A stretch of 52,531 nt of DNA from Nanobdellota archaeon (GCA_022564635.1 JADFLA010000004.1:1-52531), one strand, 5' to 3'; shown: positions 17,270-27,776, counted from the first letter of the stretch. Notes: generated by a model not told the origin, from the sequence alone. A program made the numbers and translations.

Positions 17270-17464
17270 ATAATTCTAATGGTTCTAAAAGTAATGATAT
17301 CTAATCTCGCAATTATTGCCTGCGAGTCCTTAACGTTGTATATAGCAATAGATGGCGAGCGTATTGGCGAGCCCTAGAATTCCAAGGAATAATTATAATA
17401 TAAAAAAGTAAAAATAATGAATTTAGAAATTTCAATAATATCAATTTAAATAATAATATCCTTT

Positions 17465-18676
17465 TTATTCATATCTTAACGCATCCACAGGCTTTAATTT
17501 AGAAGCCCTATAAGCAGGCAAAGATCCAGATGCAGCTCCTACAAAAAATGCGAATAGAATACTCCCGATAGTGAGCCAAATAGGGAAAGAAGGTTGTAAA
17601 AATGAAAAGCCGGCTTGTGCGGCAATTTTGCCGCCTGTACTTGAAATAAGGAAACCAAGAATTACCCCAATAAGGCCGCCAATTGCTCCTAAGATTCCTG
17701 ATTCTATTACAAAAATTGACAAGATATCTCTATTCCTAGCGCCAACAGCCTTCATTATTCCTATCTCTTTTGTCCTTTCCACAACAGCAGTGTACATTGT
17801 GTTCATTGTGTTTACAGAAGCAACAATTAAAGAAACTAAAGCAATTAAAACTAAAATTCCACTCAAAATCAATATAATATTATTGAAAGTTTGTAATGCA
17901 TCCTCAAACGTCTGCACAAAAAAATCCTCTTTACCTTCTTCTTGACCCTTATGCTTTCTTAACTTGTCTGTTATCCTTTCAGCAAGCAAAGAAGGATCAA
18001 CATTTCTGTTAGCCTTAACCATTACAAACCCAAACTGATCCTTATCATCAGGAAACAACGATTCAAAAGTATCATATGTAAAAAAAACATTAGAATCATC
18101 TTGAGGATTCCCAATTTTTTCATAAAAGCCAATAACCTCGAATACTTCATCATTAATCTCTATTTTTTCCCCTAAAGCTACAGATTTTTTGAAAATTTTA
18201 TCCTCAAGCTGATAATTATGTCCCAATACAACTTTATCAAAATCCCCTTTTTTCAGCTGCCTACCTTTTTCAACACCTACAGTAAATGCTTCCTCAACAA
18301 AGTCTATTTTACTGGGATCAATGCCAGATCCAAATACAAATTTAAGTTGTCTGTTCTTTTTAACTTCAACAGTTTTAAAGTAAATTCCAGAAATCTCTTG
18401 AATGCCATTGATTTTTTCCACAAAATCAATATCATCTCTTAAAATCCTAAAGTTTTCATCTGTGCCTGGAGCGCCTATACCTCTGCTTTGTATGAACAGC
18501 TTGTCAATACCAGCTTGCTCAGCAATAACATTGACATAATTCTGCAGCCCAACACCAAAACTTATTAGAGCATAAATAGCAGTTACTCCTATTAGGATGG
18601 ACAGTATTGTTAGACCACTCCTTAGCTTTCTTTTTTTCACATTTAGGAATGCATATTTAATTAATTCTAGGTTCAT
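17465..18676 (-). CDS. MacB/FtsX-family ABC transporter permease
   Basis: N-terminal MacB-PCD pattern (KLRSGLTILSILIGVTAI), C-terminal FtsX (TAVVERTKEIGIMKAVGA), ends PVDALRYE. Confidence 0.9.
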   Translation of the reverse strand: MNLELIKYAFLNVKKRKLRSGLTILSILIGVTAIYALISFGVGLQNYVNVIAEQAGIDKLFIQSRGIGAPGTDENFRILRDDIDFVEKINGIQEISGIYFKTVEVKKNRQLKFVFGSGIDPSKIDFVEEAFTVGVEKGRQLKKGDFDKVVLGHNYQLEDKIFKKSVALGEKIEINDEVFEVIGFYEKIGNPQDDSNVFFTYDTFESLFPDDKDQFGFVMVKANRNVDPSLLAERITDKLRKHKGQEEGKEDFFVQTFEDALQTFNNIILILSGILVLIALVSLIVASVNTMNTMYTAVVERTKEIGIMKAVGARNRDILSIFVIESGILGAIGGLIGVILGFLISSTGGKIAAQAGFSFLQPSFPIWLTIGSILFAFFVGAASGSLPAYRASKLKPVDALRYE

Positions 18677-19896
18677 TTTGTAAACCGCAAGGAATCAACT
18701 GGATTTTTCTTAGAGGCTTGATAAGCAGGAACAGTACCTGCAATTAACCCAACTAAAAAGGAAAAGAGTAAAGCACCTAGTACTAGCTCAATACTAATAT
18801 CTGCCCTAATTAGTTCAGATCCAAGAGCCAGCCTTCCCATAAAAGCAAGTCCATGTGAAAGTACAAATCCAAATATTATTCCAACAACCCCACCAACAAT
18901 ACCCAACAAACCAGATTCAATGAAGAATAATGTGAATATAGTTTGATTAGTTGCACCTATTGATTTCATAATACCAATTTCTTTAGTTCTTTCTAAAACA
19001 GCTGTATACATAGTATTTGTAATTCCAATGCCACCAACTATTATAGAAATAAAGGCAATTATTGAAATAAATAATTGTACACCAAATAAAGTTTGATCAA
19101 GACTTTGCAAAGCATTTTGTGGACTTTGAACAGTAAAGTCTTCTTCTCCTTCCTTTACATTTCGTTCTTTTCTTAGGAGCTGCTCAATATCTCTTTGCAC
19201 ATTACCTATAGTTTTCAAATCTTTAACTTTGACAGCTATGACGTTTACTGAATTATCATCACGAAATTCATTCACTAGAACATCTTCATTCATAATAACT
19301 GCTGTATCGAAAATAAAACTTCCCTTTTTTTCTAAAATTCCAACAACATCAAATAGTTGTCCATTGAATAACACTTTATTACCAACTTTAATTTCCTTTC
19401 CAAACCTATCTTCATCAGTGAAGCTATCACCAAGAACAACCTTAAACTTGTCTCCATCTTTTAATAAGCGCCCTTCCCTAACTTTTAGATTAATCATATC
19501 CTCAAATATATTGCGATCTTTTCCTTCTGGTACATTCCATGCAAAAACAATATCTTGCTTGTCATTAAATTCAAATGTTCCAGACTCGATGAACCTGTTG
19601 ATAGCAGCATCAACCCCAGGAATTCTTTCAATTTTATCTGCTAAATCATCTGTTAGAGGATTTACAACAGCTTGTCCAGGAGGCCCAGCAAAATTTATCC
19701 CAGATGCTTGTACACCCAAAACATCTGGTCCAAGAAAACCAAACTGGCCTGTTATAGCGCCTCTTAAACCCTCTCCTAGGCCCATTAAAGCAACTACAGC
19801 TGCAATCCCGATAAAAATGCCAATCATAGTCAGCCAAGAACGAAGCTTTCGCTGCGTGAGACTTTTCAAAGCAATGATAATATAATCAATTCGCAT
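18673..19896 (-). CDS. MacB/FtsX-family ABC transporter permease
   Basis: KLRSWLTMIGIFIGIAAV; TAVLERTKEIGIMKSIGATN; paralogous to the adjacent gene; 4-nt overlap. Confidence 0.9.
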   Translation of the reverse strand: MRIDYIIIALKSLTQRKLRSWLTMIGIFIGIAAVVALMGLGEGLRGAITGQFGFLGPDVLGVQASGINFAGPPGQAVVNPLTDDLADKIERIPGVDAAINRFIESGTFEFNDKQDIVFAWNVPEGKDRNIFEDMINLKVREGRLLKDGDKFKVVLGDSFTDEDRFGKEIKVGNKVLFNGQLFDVVGILEKKGSFIFDTAVIMNEDVLVNEFRDDNSVNVIAVKVKDLKTIGNVQRDIEQLLRKERNVKEGEEDFTVQSPQNALQSLDQTLFGVQLFISIIAFISIIVGGIGITNTMYTAVLERTKEIGIMKSIGATNQTIFTLFFIESGLLGIVGGVVGIIFGFVLSHGLAFMGRLALGSELIRADISIELVLGALLFSFLVGLIAGTVPAYQASKKNPVDSLRFTK

Positions 19897-19897
19897 C

Positions 19898-21217
19898 CTA
19901 AGATTTTTTTCTCATCTTTCTTCTTTTCCTATAGTACCAAAGCCCTGCAACTACAATTACGATAATTATAAGTGCCCCCATAAATCTATTACCTTGCTTT
20001 AAGCCTAGTTTTTTTGCTTCAGAAGCCGTATACAGATTAAGTTTTAGCTCAATTTTGTCACTAAAATCATTATTATTAGCGTCCTTGTACTCGAGTACCA
20101 AAGGCAATGTTATTTGCTTGCTTCTTGTTTTATCAACAAACAATTTAAATTCAGCAGTCTCGAAATCATCAGATTCTATATTGCCCAAATATTTATCTTC
20201 ATTTGACAGTATTCTATAATCTTCGCTTGACAACAATTTCATATTAACAAACTTGATGTTTATTACCCCTTTATTTACAACTTTGATAACAATTTCTCCA
20301 GATTTCCCAGCCTCATATATATCTGAATCGTCTAAGGTGACGCTTAAATCAGGTATCGCTCCTATTACAATGCCTATAGTGCCATTAGTAACATAACCCT
20401 TTCCCAATTCATCTGAATATGCAATTTTCAACGGAACCTGGTAAACTCCGCTTTCAGCTTCCGGATTTGCTAAGATCTTAAAGTTAAATTCATAGTCTTC
20501 TTTCGCATCTATCTGATAAATACTTTTTTCATTAGTAGAGCCTAAAGGAACAAATAGTGACTTGTCTATGTCAAGTGTTACTTTTATATCCTTCAAAACC
20601 GAATCGGCTTTATTTGAAAGCATTATTTTTATATTTCCGCTTGATCCAGGTTCCAATGTTTTTTTATCTAAAGAAACAGAATCAACTGCTAGAATTGCAT
20701 CATGTGTTTGTATATCCACAAAAAATTCTTCCAGTTTTATCCAAACACCCTTATCAATCCTGTACCTGACTCTTAACTCATTTTCTCCTTCTACAGCATT
20801 TTTATCTACTCTTAACTTATACTTTACTATGACACCTACATCACCCTTTTGCCTGCTCTGCAGTATGCCTATATTCCTTACCGCATGTCTTCCAGGATCT
20901 AATGATAATGGATATTCCGGCAGTATTTCAACATCAACATCCCTTGCTTCCCCTGTACCGTTATTATCGAACTTGATTCTGACATCAACATACTTTCCTG
21001 GCTCTGCAGGATCTGGTTCCTGGTTAATCAAGGTTACAGCTATGTCTTGTATGTTTGATGGTCTTTGTGTGCTTTGCTTTGTTTGTCCGCCTACATAAAT
21101 AGTAAGCAAAATCATTATTATACTATAAACAATTAACATATTTAATATATTTTTTTTAATTAATTTTTTCATTGGTTTAAATTTATTTAAACCTTGAAAA
21201 TTTCTTTTAATTTTCAT
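19898..21217 (-). CDS. CARDB/S-layer-like (COG1361-type) extracytoplasmic protein, membrane-anchored at both ends
   Basis: Repeated beta-rich domains (EPDPAEPGKYVDVRIKFDNNGTGEARDVDVEI etc.), N- and C-terminal TM, within ABC operon. Confidence 0.7.
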   Translation of the reverse strand: MKIKRNFQGLNKFKPMKKLIKKNILNMLIVYSIIMILLTIYVGGQTKQSTQRPSNIQDIAVTLINQEPDPAEPGKYVDVRIKFDNNGTGEARDVDVEILPEYPLSLDPGRHAVRNIGILQSRQKGDVGVIVKYKLRVDKNAVEGENELRVRYRIDKGVWIKLEEFFVDIQTHDAILAVDSVSLDKKTLEPGSSGNIKIMLSNKADSVLKDIKVTLDIDKSLFVPLGSTNEKSIYQIDAKEDYEFNFKILANPEAESGVYQVPLKIAYSDELGKGYVTNGTIGIVIGAIPDLSVTLDDSDIYEAGKSGEIVIKVVNKGVINIKFVNMKLLSSEDYRILSNEDKYLGNIESDDFETAEFKLFVDKTRSKQITLPLVLEYKDANNNDFSDKIELKLNLYTASEAKKLGLKQGNRFMGALIIIVIVVAGLWYYRKRRKMRKKS

Positions 21218-21909
21218 TGAGTACCACCTTTAGTTCTTTTTACTATTTTTCCGTCTTTAAGGAATTCAATTCTATGAGCATGTTTTGCAACATTTGCATC
21301 ATGCGTCACCACTATTATTGTCTTGCCATCCTTGTTAAGATTTTCCAAGAACTTTATGACAACTTCTCCTGTTTTTGAATCTAAATTCCCAGTAGGCTCA
21401 TCTGCTAAAACAACTTCTGGATCATTAGCTAGGCTTCTTGCAATTGCTACACGCTGCTGTTCACCACCACTTAATTCTGTCGGCTTATGGTAAATTCTTT
21501 CTTGTAATCCAACTCTCTCCAAAAGTTTTTTTCCAATTTCTAATCTTTCATCTCTTTCTATACCCTGAAATACCATTGGTAAAGCAACATTTTCCAGCGC
21601 ACTTAACGTGTTTATCAAATTGAATTGCTGGAATATAAATCCAATTTTTTTGCCTCTTATTTGTGCTAAATCAGACTCTGATAGCTTTGAAATGTCATGC
21701 TTCTCAAGATAAACCTTGCCTTTACTTGGAATATCCAATGCACCAACCATATTTACAGCAGTTGATTTTCCTGACCCAGATGGGCCCATTATAGCAACAA
21801 ACTCCCCTTTCTTAATTTCTAAGTCTAATCCTCTGAGAGCATTTACCTTAACCTCTCCCATTTGGTAGGTTTTCCATACATTATCCAGTTTGATTATTGT
21901 GTCTTTCAT
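21214..21909 (-). CDS. ABC transporter ATP-binding protein (MacB/LolD type)
   Basis: Walker A GPSGSGKST, signature LSGGEQQR, Walker B VVLADEPTGNLDS. Confidence 0.95.
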   Translation of the reverse strand: MKDTIIKLDNVWKTYQMGEVKVNALRGLDLEIKKGEFVAIMGPSGSGKSTAVNMVGALDIPSKGKVYLEKHDISKLSESDLAQIRGKKIGFIFQQFNLINTLSALENVALPMVFQGIERDERLEIGKKLLERVGLQERIYHKPTELSGGEQQRVAIARSLANDPEVVLADEPTGNLDSKTGEVVIKFLENLNKDGKTIIVVTHDANVAKHAHRIEFLKDGKIVKRTKGGTQ

Positions 21910-21910
21910 C

Positions 21911-22102
21911 TTATTTCAAAACCCATAAGTTAACACCTACTTTTTTTATCCTCCTGAATTTATTATCTAAAGTTAGCTCTAGAAGGTACTTTTCTGCAGT
22001 ATTCCAGGAAATCTCAAATTTATTAGCGATTTCTGTAGTAGTTATAACTCCATCTTCCTTAGCAAAATCCAGAATTTTATCTTTTAAATTATGTGATTTC
22101 AT
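21911..22102 (-). CDS. small winged-helix DNA-binding protein
   Basis: MKSHNLKDKILDFAKEDGVITTTEIANKFEISWNTAEKYLLELTLDNKFRRIKK; start shortened to internal Met; heads the ABC operon. Confidence 0.6.
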   Translation of the reverse strand: MKSHNLKDKILDFAKEDGVITTTEIANKFEISWNTAEKYLLELTLDNKFRRIKKVGVNLWVLK

Positions 22103-22214
22103 AAGTAAATACCTATTTTTATACCTATGTATAAACCTATGTAATAACATATATTTAAATTTTGTGTTTAGTAATAAAAACATTTATATTAAATAAAAAC
22201 AAATTCATATTATA

Positions 22215-23636
22215 ATGTTAAATTGGAAAATATTATCACATTTAAACTCAAAAAAAATAAAACTCTTGCAAGAAAAAAAAATAAGATATTTTATACAGCA
22301 TAAAATCCCATTTAGTCCTTATTACAACAAATTGTTCAAAAAAAATAAAATAAAATTCTCCGATATAAAAACATTAGAAGATTTAAGGAGAATTCCTTTT
22401 ACAACAAAAAAAGACATCGTTCCAACAAAAAAAGAGAAAAAACATATTAATTTCATATTAAAACCTGATAAAGAATTAATTAAAAAATATTCTTCAAAAT
22501 TTGACTTATTGAAATACTCTTTAAATAAAAATTCTGCTTTTAAAGAATTTAATCCAACACACATACACTTTACCACAGGTAGAACAGCAAATACAGTTCC
22601 ATTTCTTTATACACCTTATGATTTGGAAAAGTTAAGAGAGGCAGGAAGAAGAATGATGGACATTTTTAATATAGATAAAAGTGATAGACTTGTGAACGCC
22701 TTTCCTTATGCTCCGCATTTAGCTTTCTGGGCCACATTTTTTGCAGCAGAGGCCTCTGGTTTATTTGCAGTACACACAGGAGGTGGAAAAATTTTGGGTA
22801 CAGATAAGATAATAAAAACTATTGAGAACACAAAAGCAAGCTTATTATCCTTTATTCCTGGCTATGCATATCATTTGTTAAGAGAAGCAAAAAACAAGAA
22901 GGCAAATTTTAGTAATGTTAAAAAAATATTTTTTGGTGGTGAAAGAGTCTCTAAAGGATTAAGGTATAAAATAAAAATCATGCTTAAAAGCTTAGGAAGC
23001 AAAAATCCAGAAATATTTGCAACTTACGCTTTTACAGAAGGAAAGGTTGCATGGGCAGAATGCAAAGAAAATTCCGGTTATCATCTTTATCCTGATATGG
23101 AATTTATTGAAATAGTAGATAAGAATAATGAAAATGTTGGAGAAAATGAAAAAGGAGAAATTGTTTACACAGCACTAGATTTTAGAGGAACTATTGTCTT
23201 AAGATACAAAACAGGTGATATTGGAAGCATAACAAATGAAAAATGCAGCTGTGGAAGAACAGTACCAAGAATAAGCTCTAAAATAGAAAGAAGTTCCGAA
23301 ATTAAAGAATTTAATCTGACAAAGGTAAAAGGTACATTGGTTAATTTAAATACATTTTTTGAAATATTAAACATAAAGGAAATAGAGGAATGGCAAGTTG
23401 AGATAAGGAAAAAGAATAATGATCCTTACGATTTGGATGAATTAATAGTTTATATCTCACCCAAAAAAAATATTGATTTTATTAAACTAAAATCTAAACT
23501 GAAAAATATATTGAAAGATCAATTGGAAATCACTCCTCAAATCATTAAAATAGACTTAAATAAATTATTAGACAAATTAGGAATGGAAACGGAGTTAAAG
23601 GAAAAGAGAATTATTGATAAAAGGACTAAAATTTGA
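22215..23636 (+). CDS. PaaK-like phenylacetate-CoA ligase family / adenylate-forming enzyme
   Basis: KNKIKFSDIKTLEDLRRIPFTTKKDI; HFTTGRTANTVPFLYTPYDLEKL; LRYKTGDIGSI..CSCGRTVPRI. Confidence 0.8.
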   Translation: MLNWKILSHLNSKKIKLLQEKKIRYFIQHKIPFSPYYNKLFKKNKIKFSDIKTLEDLRRIPFTTKKDIVPTKKEKKHINFILKPDKELIKKYSSKFDLLKYSLNKNSAFKEFNPTHIHFTTGRTANTVPFLYTPYDLEKLREAGRRMMDIFNIDKSDRLVNAFPYAPHLAFWATFFAAEASGLFAVHTGGGKILGTDKIIKTIENTKASLLSFIPGYAYHLLREAKNKKANFSNVKKIFFGGERVSKGLRYKIKIMLKSLGSKNPEIFATYAFTEGKVAWAECKENSGYHLYPDMEFIEIVDKNNENVGENEKGEIVYTALDFRGTIVLRYKTGDIGSITNEKCSCGRTVPRISSKIERSSEIKEFNLTKVKGTLVNLNTFFEILNIKEIEEWQVEIRKKNNDPYDLDELIVYISPKKNIDFIKLKSKLKNILKDQLEITPQIIKIDLNKLLDKLGMETELKEKRIIDKRTKI

Positions 23637-24249
23637 CTAATACCGCCCTAATAGGGCTTGCATCACCATCTTTAACTTTTAATGGTAACCCAATAAAGAA
23701 ATATCTTCCCGACTTTATCTTGGACAATTCAAGACCTTCAAATATAATTATGCCCTTACCAAGCAGAGACTTGTGTGTGTCATAGCTAGGTTGGCTCCTT
23801 TCTATGCCCAATGCATTAATTCCAACACTTTTGATTTTTTTTGACGCAAGAAATTTTGCGCCAGATGCAGCTAAATAAACAAAGTTAAAATCAAATGTTT
23901 TTTTGTACTCATTTGAAGTCTTCAAAATAACAATATCATCTTTCCTTATTTTAGCTTTAATAAGGTCTACTTTTTCTATACCGCGATTTTTTATATCAGT
24001 TAAATCAATAACAACACATTCTCCTAAAAATTTTTCAGCTGAAACCTTATCAATCTTTTTCCCATTCTGAAGAAAATGAAATGGAGCATCGACATGAGTT
24101 CCTGTATGCGCATCAAGATGAAACCTGGATTCATTGGCATTACCTGTTCTGGTTGTAGAAGTGATCTCTATCTTAGGTCTTTTATCATCCTTGTCTTTCC
24201 AGACTCCCATGCCCTCATTTATCTCCATAGAAATATCAAAGATTTTCAT
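23626..24249 (-). CDS. cyclase-family protein (kynurenine formamidase-like)
   Basis: HLDAHTGTHVDAPFHF metal-binding motif; SVGINALGIE. Confidence 0.85.
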   Translation of the reverse strand: MKIFDISMEINEGMGVWKDKDDKRPKIEITSTTRTGNANESRFHLDAHTGTHVDAPFHFLQNGKKIDKVSAEKFLGECVVIDLTDIKNRGIEKVDLIKAKIRKDDIVILKTSNEYKKTFDFNFVYLAASGAKFLASKKIKSVGINALGIERSQPSYDTHKSLLGKGIIIFEGLELSKIKSGRYFFIGLPLKVKDGDASPIRAVLVKF

Positions 24250-24323
24250 TTTTCCAATTTTTAAATTAATAATTATTTTATTAAAAAATATTTCATTGAA
24301 TTTGATTATTATTGTATTTATTT

Positions 24324-25847
24324 TTATTGTGTTGTTGAGTTTTGTAGTAATGTCGAATAAATAGATTTTTGGGGCTTATACCATTTCCTTTTGTCTTTCT
24401 CAATCAAAACATCTGCTTCCTTAGGTCCCCAGCTTCCTGCATTATAACTAGTAACCTTTCCATTCTTCCACGCTTTTGATATCTTATCAACAATCTTCCA
24501 AGAATGTTCCACCATATCCCAGCTTGTAAATAAAGTTTGATCACCAATCATTACATCATAAAGCAATCTTTCATAAGCATCTGGAGTATTAGGGCCAAAC
24601 TTACATTCATGGCAGAAATCCATCCTTACATTATCAACTATCATTTTTTTGCCAGGAATCTTTGCAGAAAATTGTAAGGAAATTCCTTCTTCTGGCTGTA
24701 TCCTGACAATTAACATATTTGGTTCTATGTTTTTGACATGCTCATTGAACAAAATTCCTGGATTTTGCTTAAAAACAATATTTATCTCAGCAACCCTTTC
24801 CTTTAGCCTTTTTCCTGTTCTTAAATAAAAGGGAACATTTAACCATCTCCAATTATCGATATTAAGTTTTAATGCAGCAAAAGTCTCAGTATTTGAATTT
24901 TTTTCAATTTTATCCTCCTCCCTGTAAGCCTTTACTCTTTTGTTATTTATTGTTCCAGATCCATACTGACCGCGTACTGCTATTTTACTAACCTCTTTTA
25001 ACGTAAATGCTCTTATCGATCTTAAAACTTTTACTTTTTCCTCTCTTACATCATCTGCATCTAAACTAACTGGAGGTTCCATCGCTGTCAGCACAATAAG
25101 TTGCATCATATGGTTCTGTATAATATCCTTTAGAGCTCCAGACTTATCATAATAATTCCCTCTAGTTTCAACACCTAGATCTTCTGCAACAGTAATCTGT
25201 ACATGATCTATATATTTCTTGTTCCATATAGGATCAAAAATACTGTTTGCAAATCTAAGAACCAGCAAATTTTGCACAAGCTCTTTTCCTAAGTAATGAT
25301 CAATTCTGTATATTTCATTTTCCTTGAAAGCCTTTTTTATTGCCTTGTTAAGTTTTTTTGCTGACTTTAAGTCGTGACCAAATGGTTTTTCAAAAACAAC
25401 TCTGCTCCATGATTTTTCACTTATAGCAAGGCCGCTTTTCTTCAAATTATTTATTATCACCTCAAAGAAAGATGGGGGCGCTGCAAGGTAAAAGATTCTG
25501 TTGCATTTTCCGGAAGATTTTGAGCATATTTTTTTTATCAAATTCTTAAGTTTATTATAACCTTTAATATCTTGAAACTCGGACTGATGGTAAACAATTT
25601 TATTTGATAACCTCTTCCAAACTTCGTTATTTACTTTAAATTTTGAAAAATTTTTTATCGCTTTTAATGATTCTTTTCTAAACTGTTCATTATCTTTTGA
25701 TTTCCTTGCAAATGCAATTATTTTAGATTCCTTATGCAGAAGACTCTCAAATTCAAGCTTATACAGAGCTGGCAACAATTTCCTATTTGTTAAGTCCCCG
25801 GTTGCCCCAAAAATAATTATTATACAAGGATCAATATTTTTTTCCAT
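24324..25847 (-). CDS. zwf: glucose-6-phosphate dehydrogenase
   Basis: IFGATGDLTNRKLLPALY; YRIDHYLGKELVQNLLVLRFAN; ETRGNYYDKSGALKDIIQNHMMQ. Confidence 0.95.
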   Translation of the reverse strand: MEKNIDPCIIIIFGATGDLTNRKLLPALYKLEFESLLHKESKIIAFARKSKDNEQFRKESLKAIKNFSKFKVNNEVWKRLSNKIVYHQSEFQDIKGYNKLKNLIKKICSKSSGKCNRIFYLAAPPSFFEVIINNLKKSGLAISEKSWSRVVFEKPFGHDLKSAKKLNKAIKKAFKENEIYRIDHYLGKELVQNLLVLRFANSIFDPIWNKKYIDHVQITVAEDLGVETRGNYYDKSGALKDIIQNHMMQLIVLTAMEPPVSLDADDVREEKVKVLRSIRAFTLKEVSKIAVRGQYGSGTINNKRVKAYREEDKIEKNSNTETFAALKLNIDNWRWLNVPFYLRTGKRLKERVAEINIVFKQNPGILFNEHVKNIEPNMLIVRIQPEEGISLQFSAKIPGKKMIVDNVRMDFCHECKFGPNTPDAYERLLYDVMIGDQTLFTSWDMVEHSWKIVDKISKAWKNGKVTSYNAGSWGPKEADVLIEKDKRKWYKPQKSIYSTLLQNSTTQ

Positions 25848-25915
25848 TTTTTATATTATTATTTAAGTTTTTATTATTATTGAGTTTTATTTTATATTGG
25901 AATTTTTAAATGTGC

Positions 25916-26809
25916 TTAATTTTTCTTCTTTACAGCATGCCCCCCAAACTCTCTCCTTGTAGCAGCTATTACCTTTTTTCCCAAAATAAACTTCTTACTT
26001 TTATCCTGCCTTATTTTTGTAGCAATTTCAAAAGCAGGAGCATACCCTTTAATCGATTTTGCTGTTTTCTTGAGCTCGTCAATTGTAACACTACCAATTT
26101 TTGGACTAATATTATTAAAATCTGGTCTTTTAAGTGCTATATTTGTAAGGTCAAGTAACCAACTATTTACCACACTTGCTGGCCTCCACACAGAAGTTGC
26201 TTTAACAATATCTATCGGCTGTTTAAACTTACTGAGTAACTCTACACCTTCTGCTAAACCTTGCAAATATACATACTCAACTATGTTATGCACACTTTTG
26301 ACAAAATGTCCTGCTCCGGCATTTCCAAAATAACCATAACCTCCTTTAGCAGAAAGAGCTCTGCAAATAGGTTCTATATACCTAAATTTTTTCTTAGGTC
26401 CACCAATCATTAAAGTGTATCCATTTTTTAGGCCCCAAATACCTCCTGATACACCGCAATCAAAAAAATAAATGCCATATTTTTTACACCATTTGTCATG
26501 TTTTTCTGCATTTTTATAGAAATCATTTGCCCCATCTATTATAATATCCCCTTTCTTTAATAACCGTAGTATTTTTTTCATCATATGATCAGTAGCTTTG
26601 CCTGCCGGTAACATCAACCAAACAATTTTCTTCCCAGGCAGCTTCTCAATTAACTCCTCAACACTGTAAGCAGGAATAGCACCTTTCCTAGCAATTTTCG
26701 TGACTTTTTCAGGGCTTCTATTATATGCAACAACATTAATTTTATACTTAAGAAGTCTCTCAACCATATGAAAACCCATTCTCCCTAAACCAATAAAACC
26801 CAGTTTCAT
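25916..26809 (-). CDS. gnd: 6-phosphogluconate dehydrogenase (short, NAD/NADP type)
   Basis: MKLGFIGLGRMGFHMVERLL; MLPAGKATD; DCGVSGGIWGLKNGYTLMIGG; HFVKSVHNIVEY. Confidence 0.9.
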   Translation of the reverse strand: MKLGFIGLGRMGFHMVERLLKYKINVVAYNRSPEKVTKIARKGAIPAYSVEELIEKLPGKKIVWLMLPAGKATDHMMKKILRLLKKGDIIIDGANDFYKNAEKHDKWCKKYGIYFFDCGVSGGIWGLKNGYTLMIGGPKKKFRYIEPICRALSAKGGYGYFGNAGAGHFVKSVHNIVEYVYLQGLAEGVELLSKFKQPIDIVKATSVWRPASVVNSWLLDLTNIALKRPDFNNISPKIGSVTIDELKKTAKSIKGYAPAFEIATKIRQDKSKKFILGKKVIAATRREFGGHAVKKKN

Positions 26810-27032
26810 ATTAAAATCACCAATTTTTTATTTTGATTGTTATTTTTTATTGCAATATTCATATTTTTTATATTATTAATTATTTTATTTTTAATTATTA
26901 TTATTAATTTATTGAAATTTTATTGTATTCTTTATTATTGCACCTTTTTTATTATTGAAGTTAATTTTTATTTAATAATTGAATTGAATAAGTAGTATTT
27001 AAATAATATGCCTTTAACCCTATAAAAATATA

Positions 27033-27584
27033 ATGAAATCTATAATATTATTGCTATTAACCATTATTATATTGCTTCTAGTTTCAGCATGTAAAACAAT
27101 AGAAGAACCTAAAGAAAAAGTTGTAGAATTCGGAAAAACTATTACATTTGACTATGCAGCAGGGTTTGACAATGGAACTTTGTTCGATACTTCTTTTGAA
27201 GTAGCTGCAAGAGAAGCAGGTATTTACGATCCCGACAGAATTTATGAACCAGTTACTATCGTGTATGGTCAAGGCACATTTTTTCCTGGCTTAGAGCAGG
27301 CATTACTTGGGATGAAAGAAGAAGAAACAAAAAATATAAGAATCCCTCCTGATAAAGCTTATGGCACAAAAATAGAAAACTCTACAAGAGTTTTGCCAAA
27401 AACTACAATTGATAATTACGAAAATCTAAAAATTGATGATGTAGTCACAATAGTCGATCGCGATGGAAATAAAATTAATACTTATGTAAAAGAAATAGAA
27501 GAGGAAAACATTATTGTTGATTTGAATCATCCTCTTGCTGGACAATATATTCAATTTGCGATAATATTAAGGAGCATAGAATAA
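27033..27584 (+). CDS. FKBP-type peptidyl-prolyl cis-trans isomerase, lipoprotein
   Basis: lipobox LLLVSAC; ITFDYAAGFDNGTLFDTS; FFPGLEQALLGMKEEETKNIRIPPDKAYG. Confidence 0.9.
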   Translation: MKSIILLLLTIIILLLVSACKTIEEPKEKVVEFGKTITFDYAAGFDNGTLFDTSFEVAAREAGIYDPDRIYEPVTIVYGQGTFFPGLEQALLGMKEEETKNIRIPPDKAYGTKIENSTRVLPKTTIDNYENLKIDDVVTIVDRDGNKINTYVKEIEEENIIVDLNHPLAGQYIQFAIILRSIE

Positions 27585-27689
27585 ATTTTAATTATTATTT
27601 CTTTATACCCTTTCTAAATTTTTATTTTTTTAATTTAACAATTTTAATATTTTTTATTATTGATTTATTGTATTGAATTTTGTCAATGT

Positions 27690-27776
27690 ATAGTGGCGGA
27701 ACTAAATAATTGAGCAATATTATTCCGCCACTATGTTAGAGAACACAAACTATTTTGCTCAATTATTTGTGTTCTC
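27690..27776. repeat. interleaved inverted-repeat element between convergent genes (two hairpins with complementary loops)
   Basis: A atagtggcggaa 27690-27701 / A' ttccgccactat 27723-27734; B aaataattgagcaa 27704-27717 / B' ttgctcaattattt 27755-27768; C gagaacacaaa 27739-27749 / C' tttgtgttctc 27766-27776; all perfect. Confidence 0.85.

Noticed and set aside
19229-19885. 218-aa plus-strand ORF opposite the MacB/FtsX permease
   Set aside because: Antisense to a strongly recognised permease; no family resemblance.
20562-21098. 178-aa plus-strand ORF
   Set aside because: Antisense to the CARDB-like CDS; looks like a codon-bias shadow ORF.
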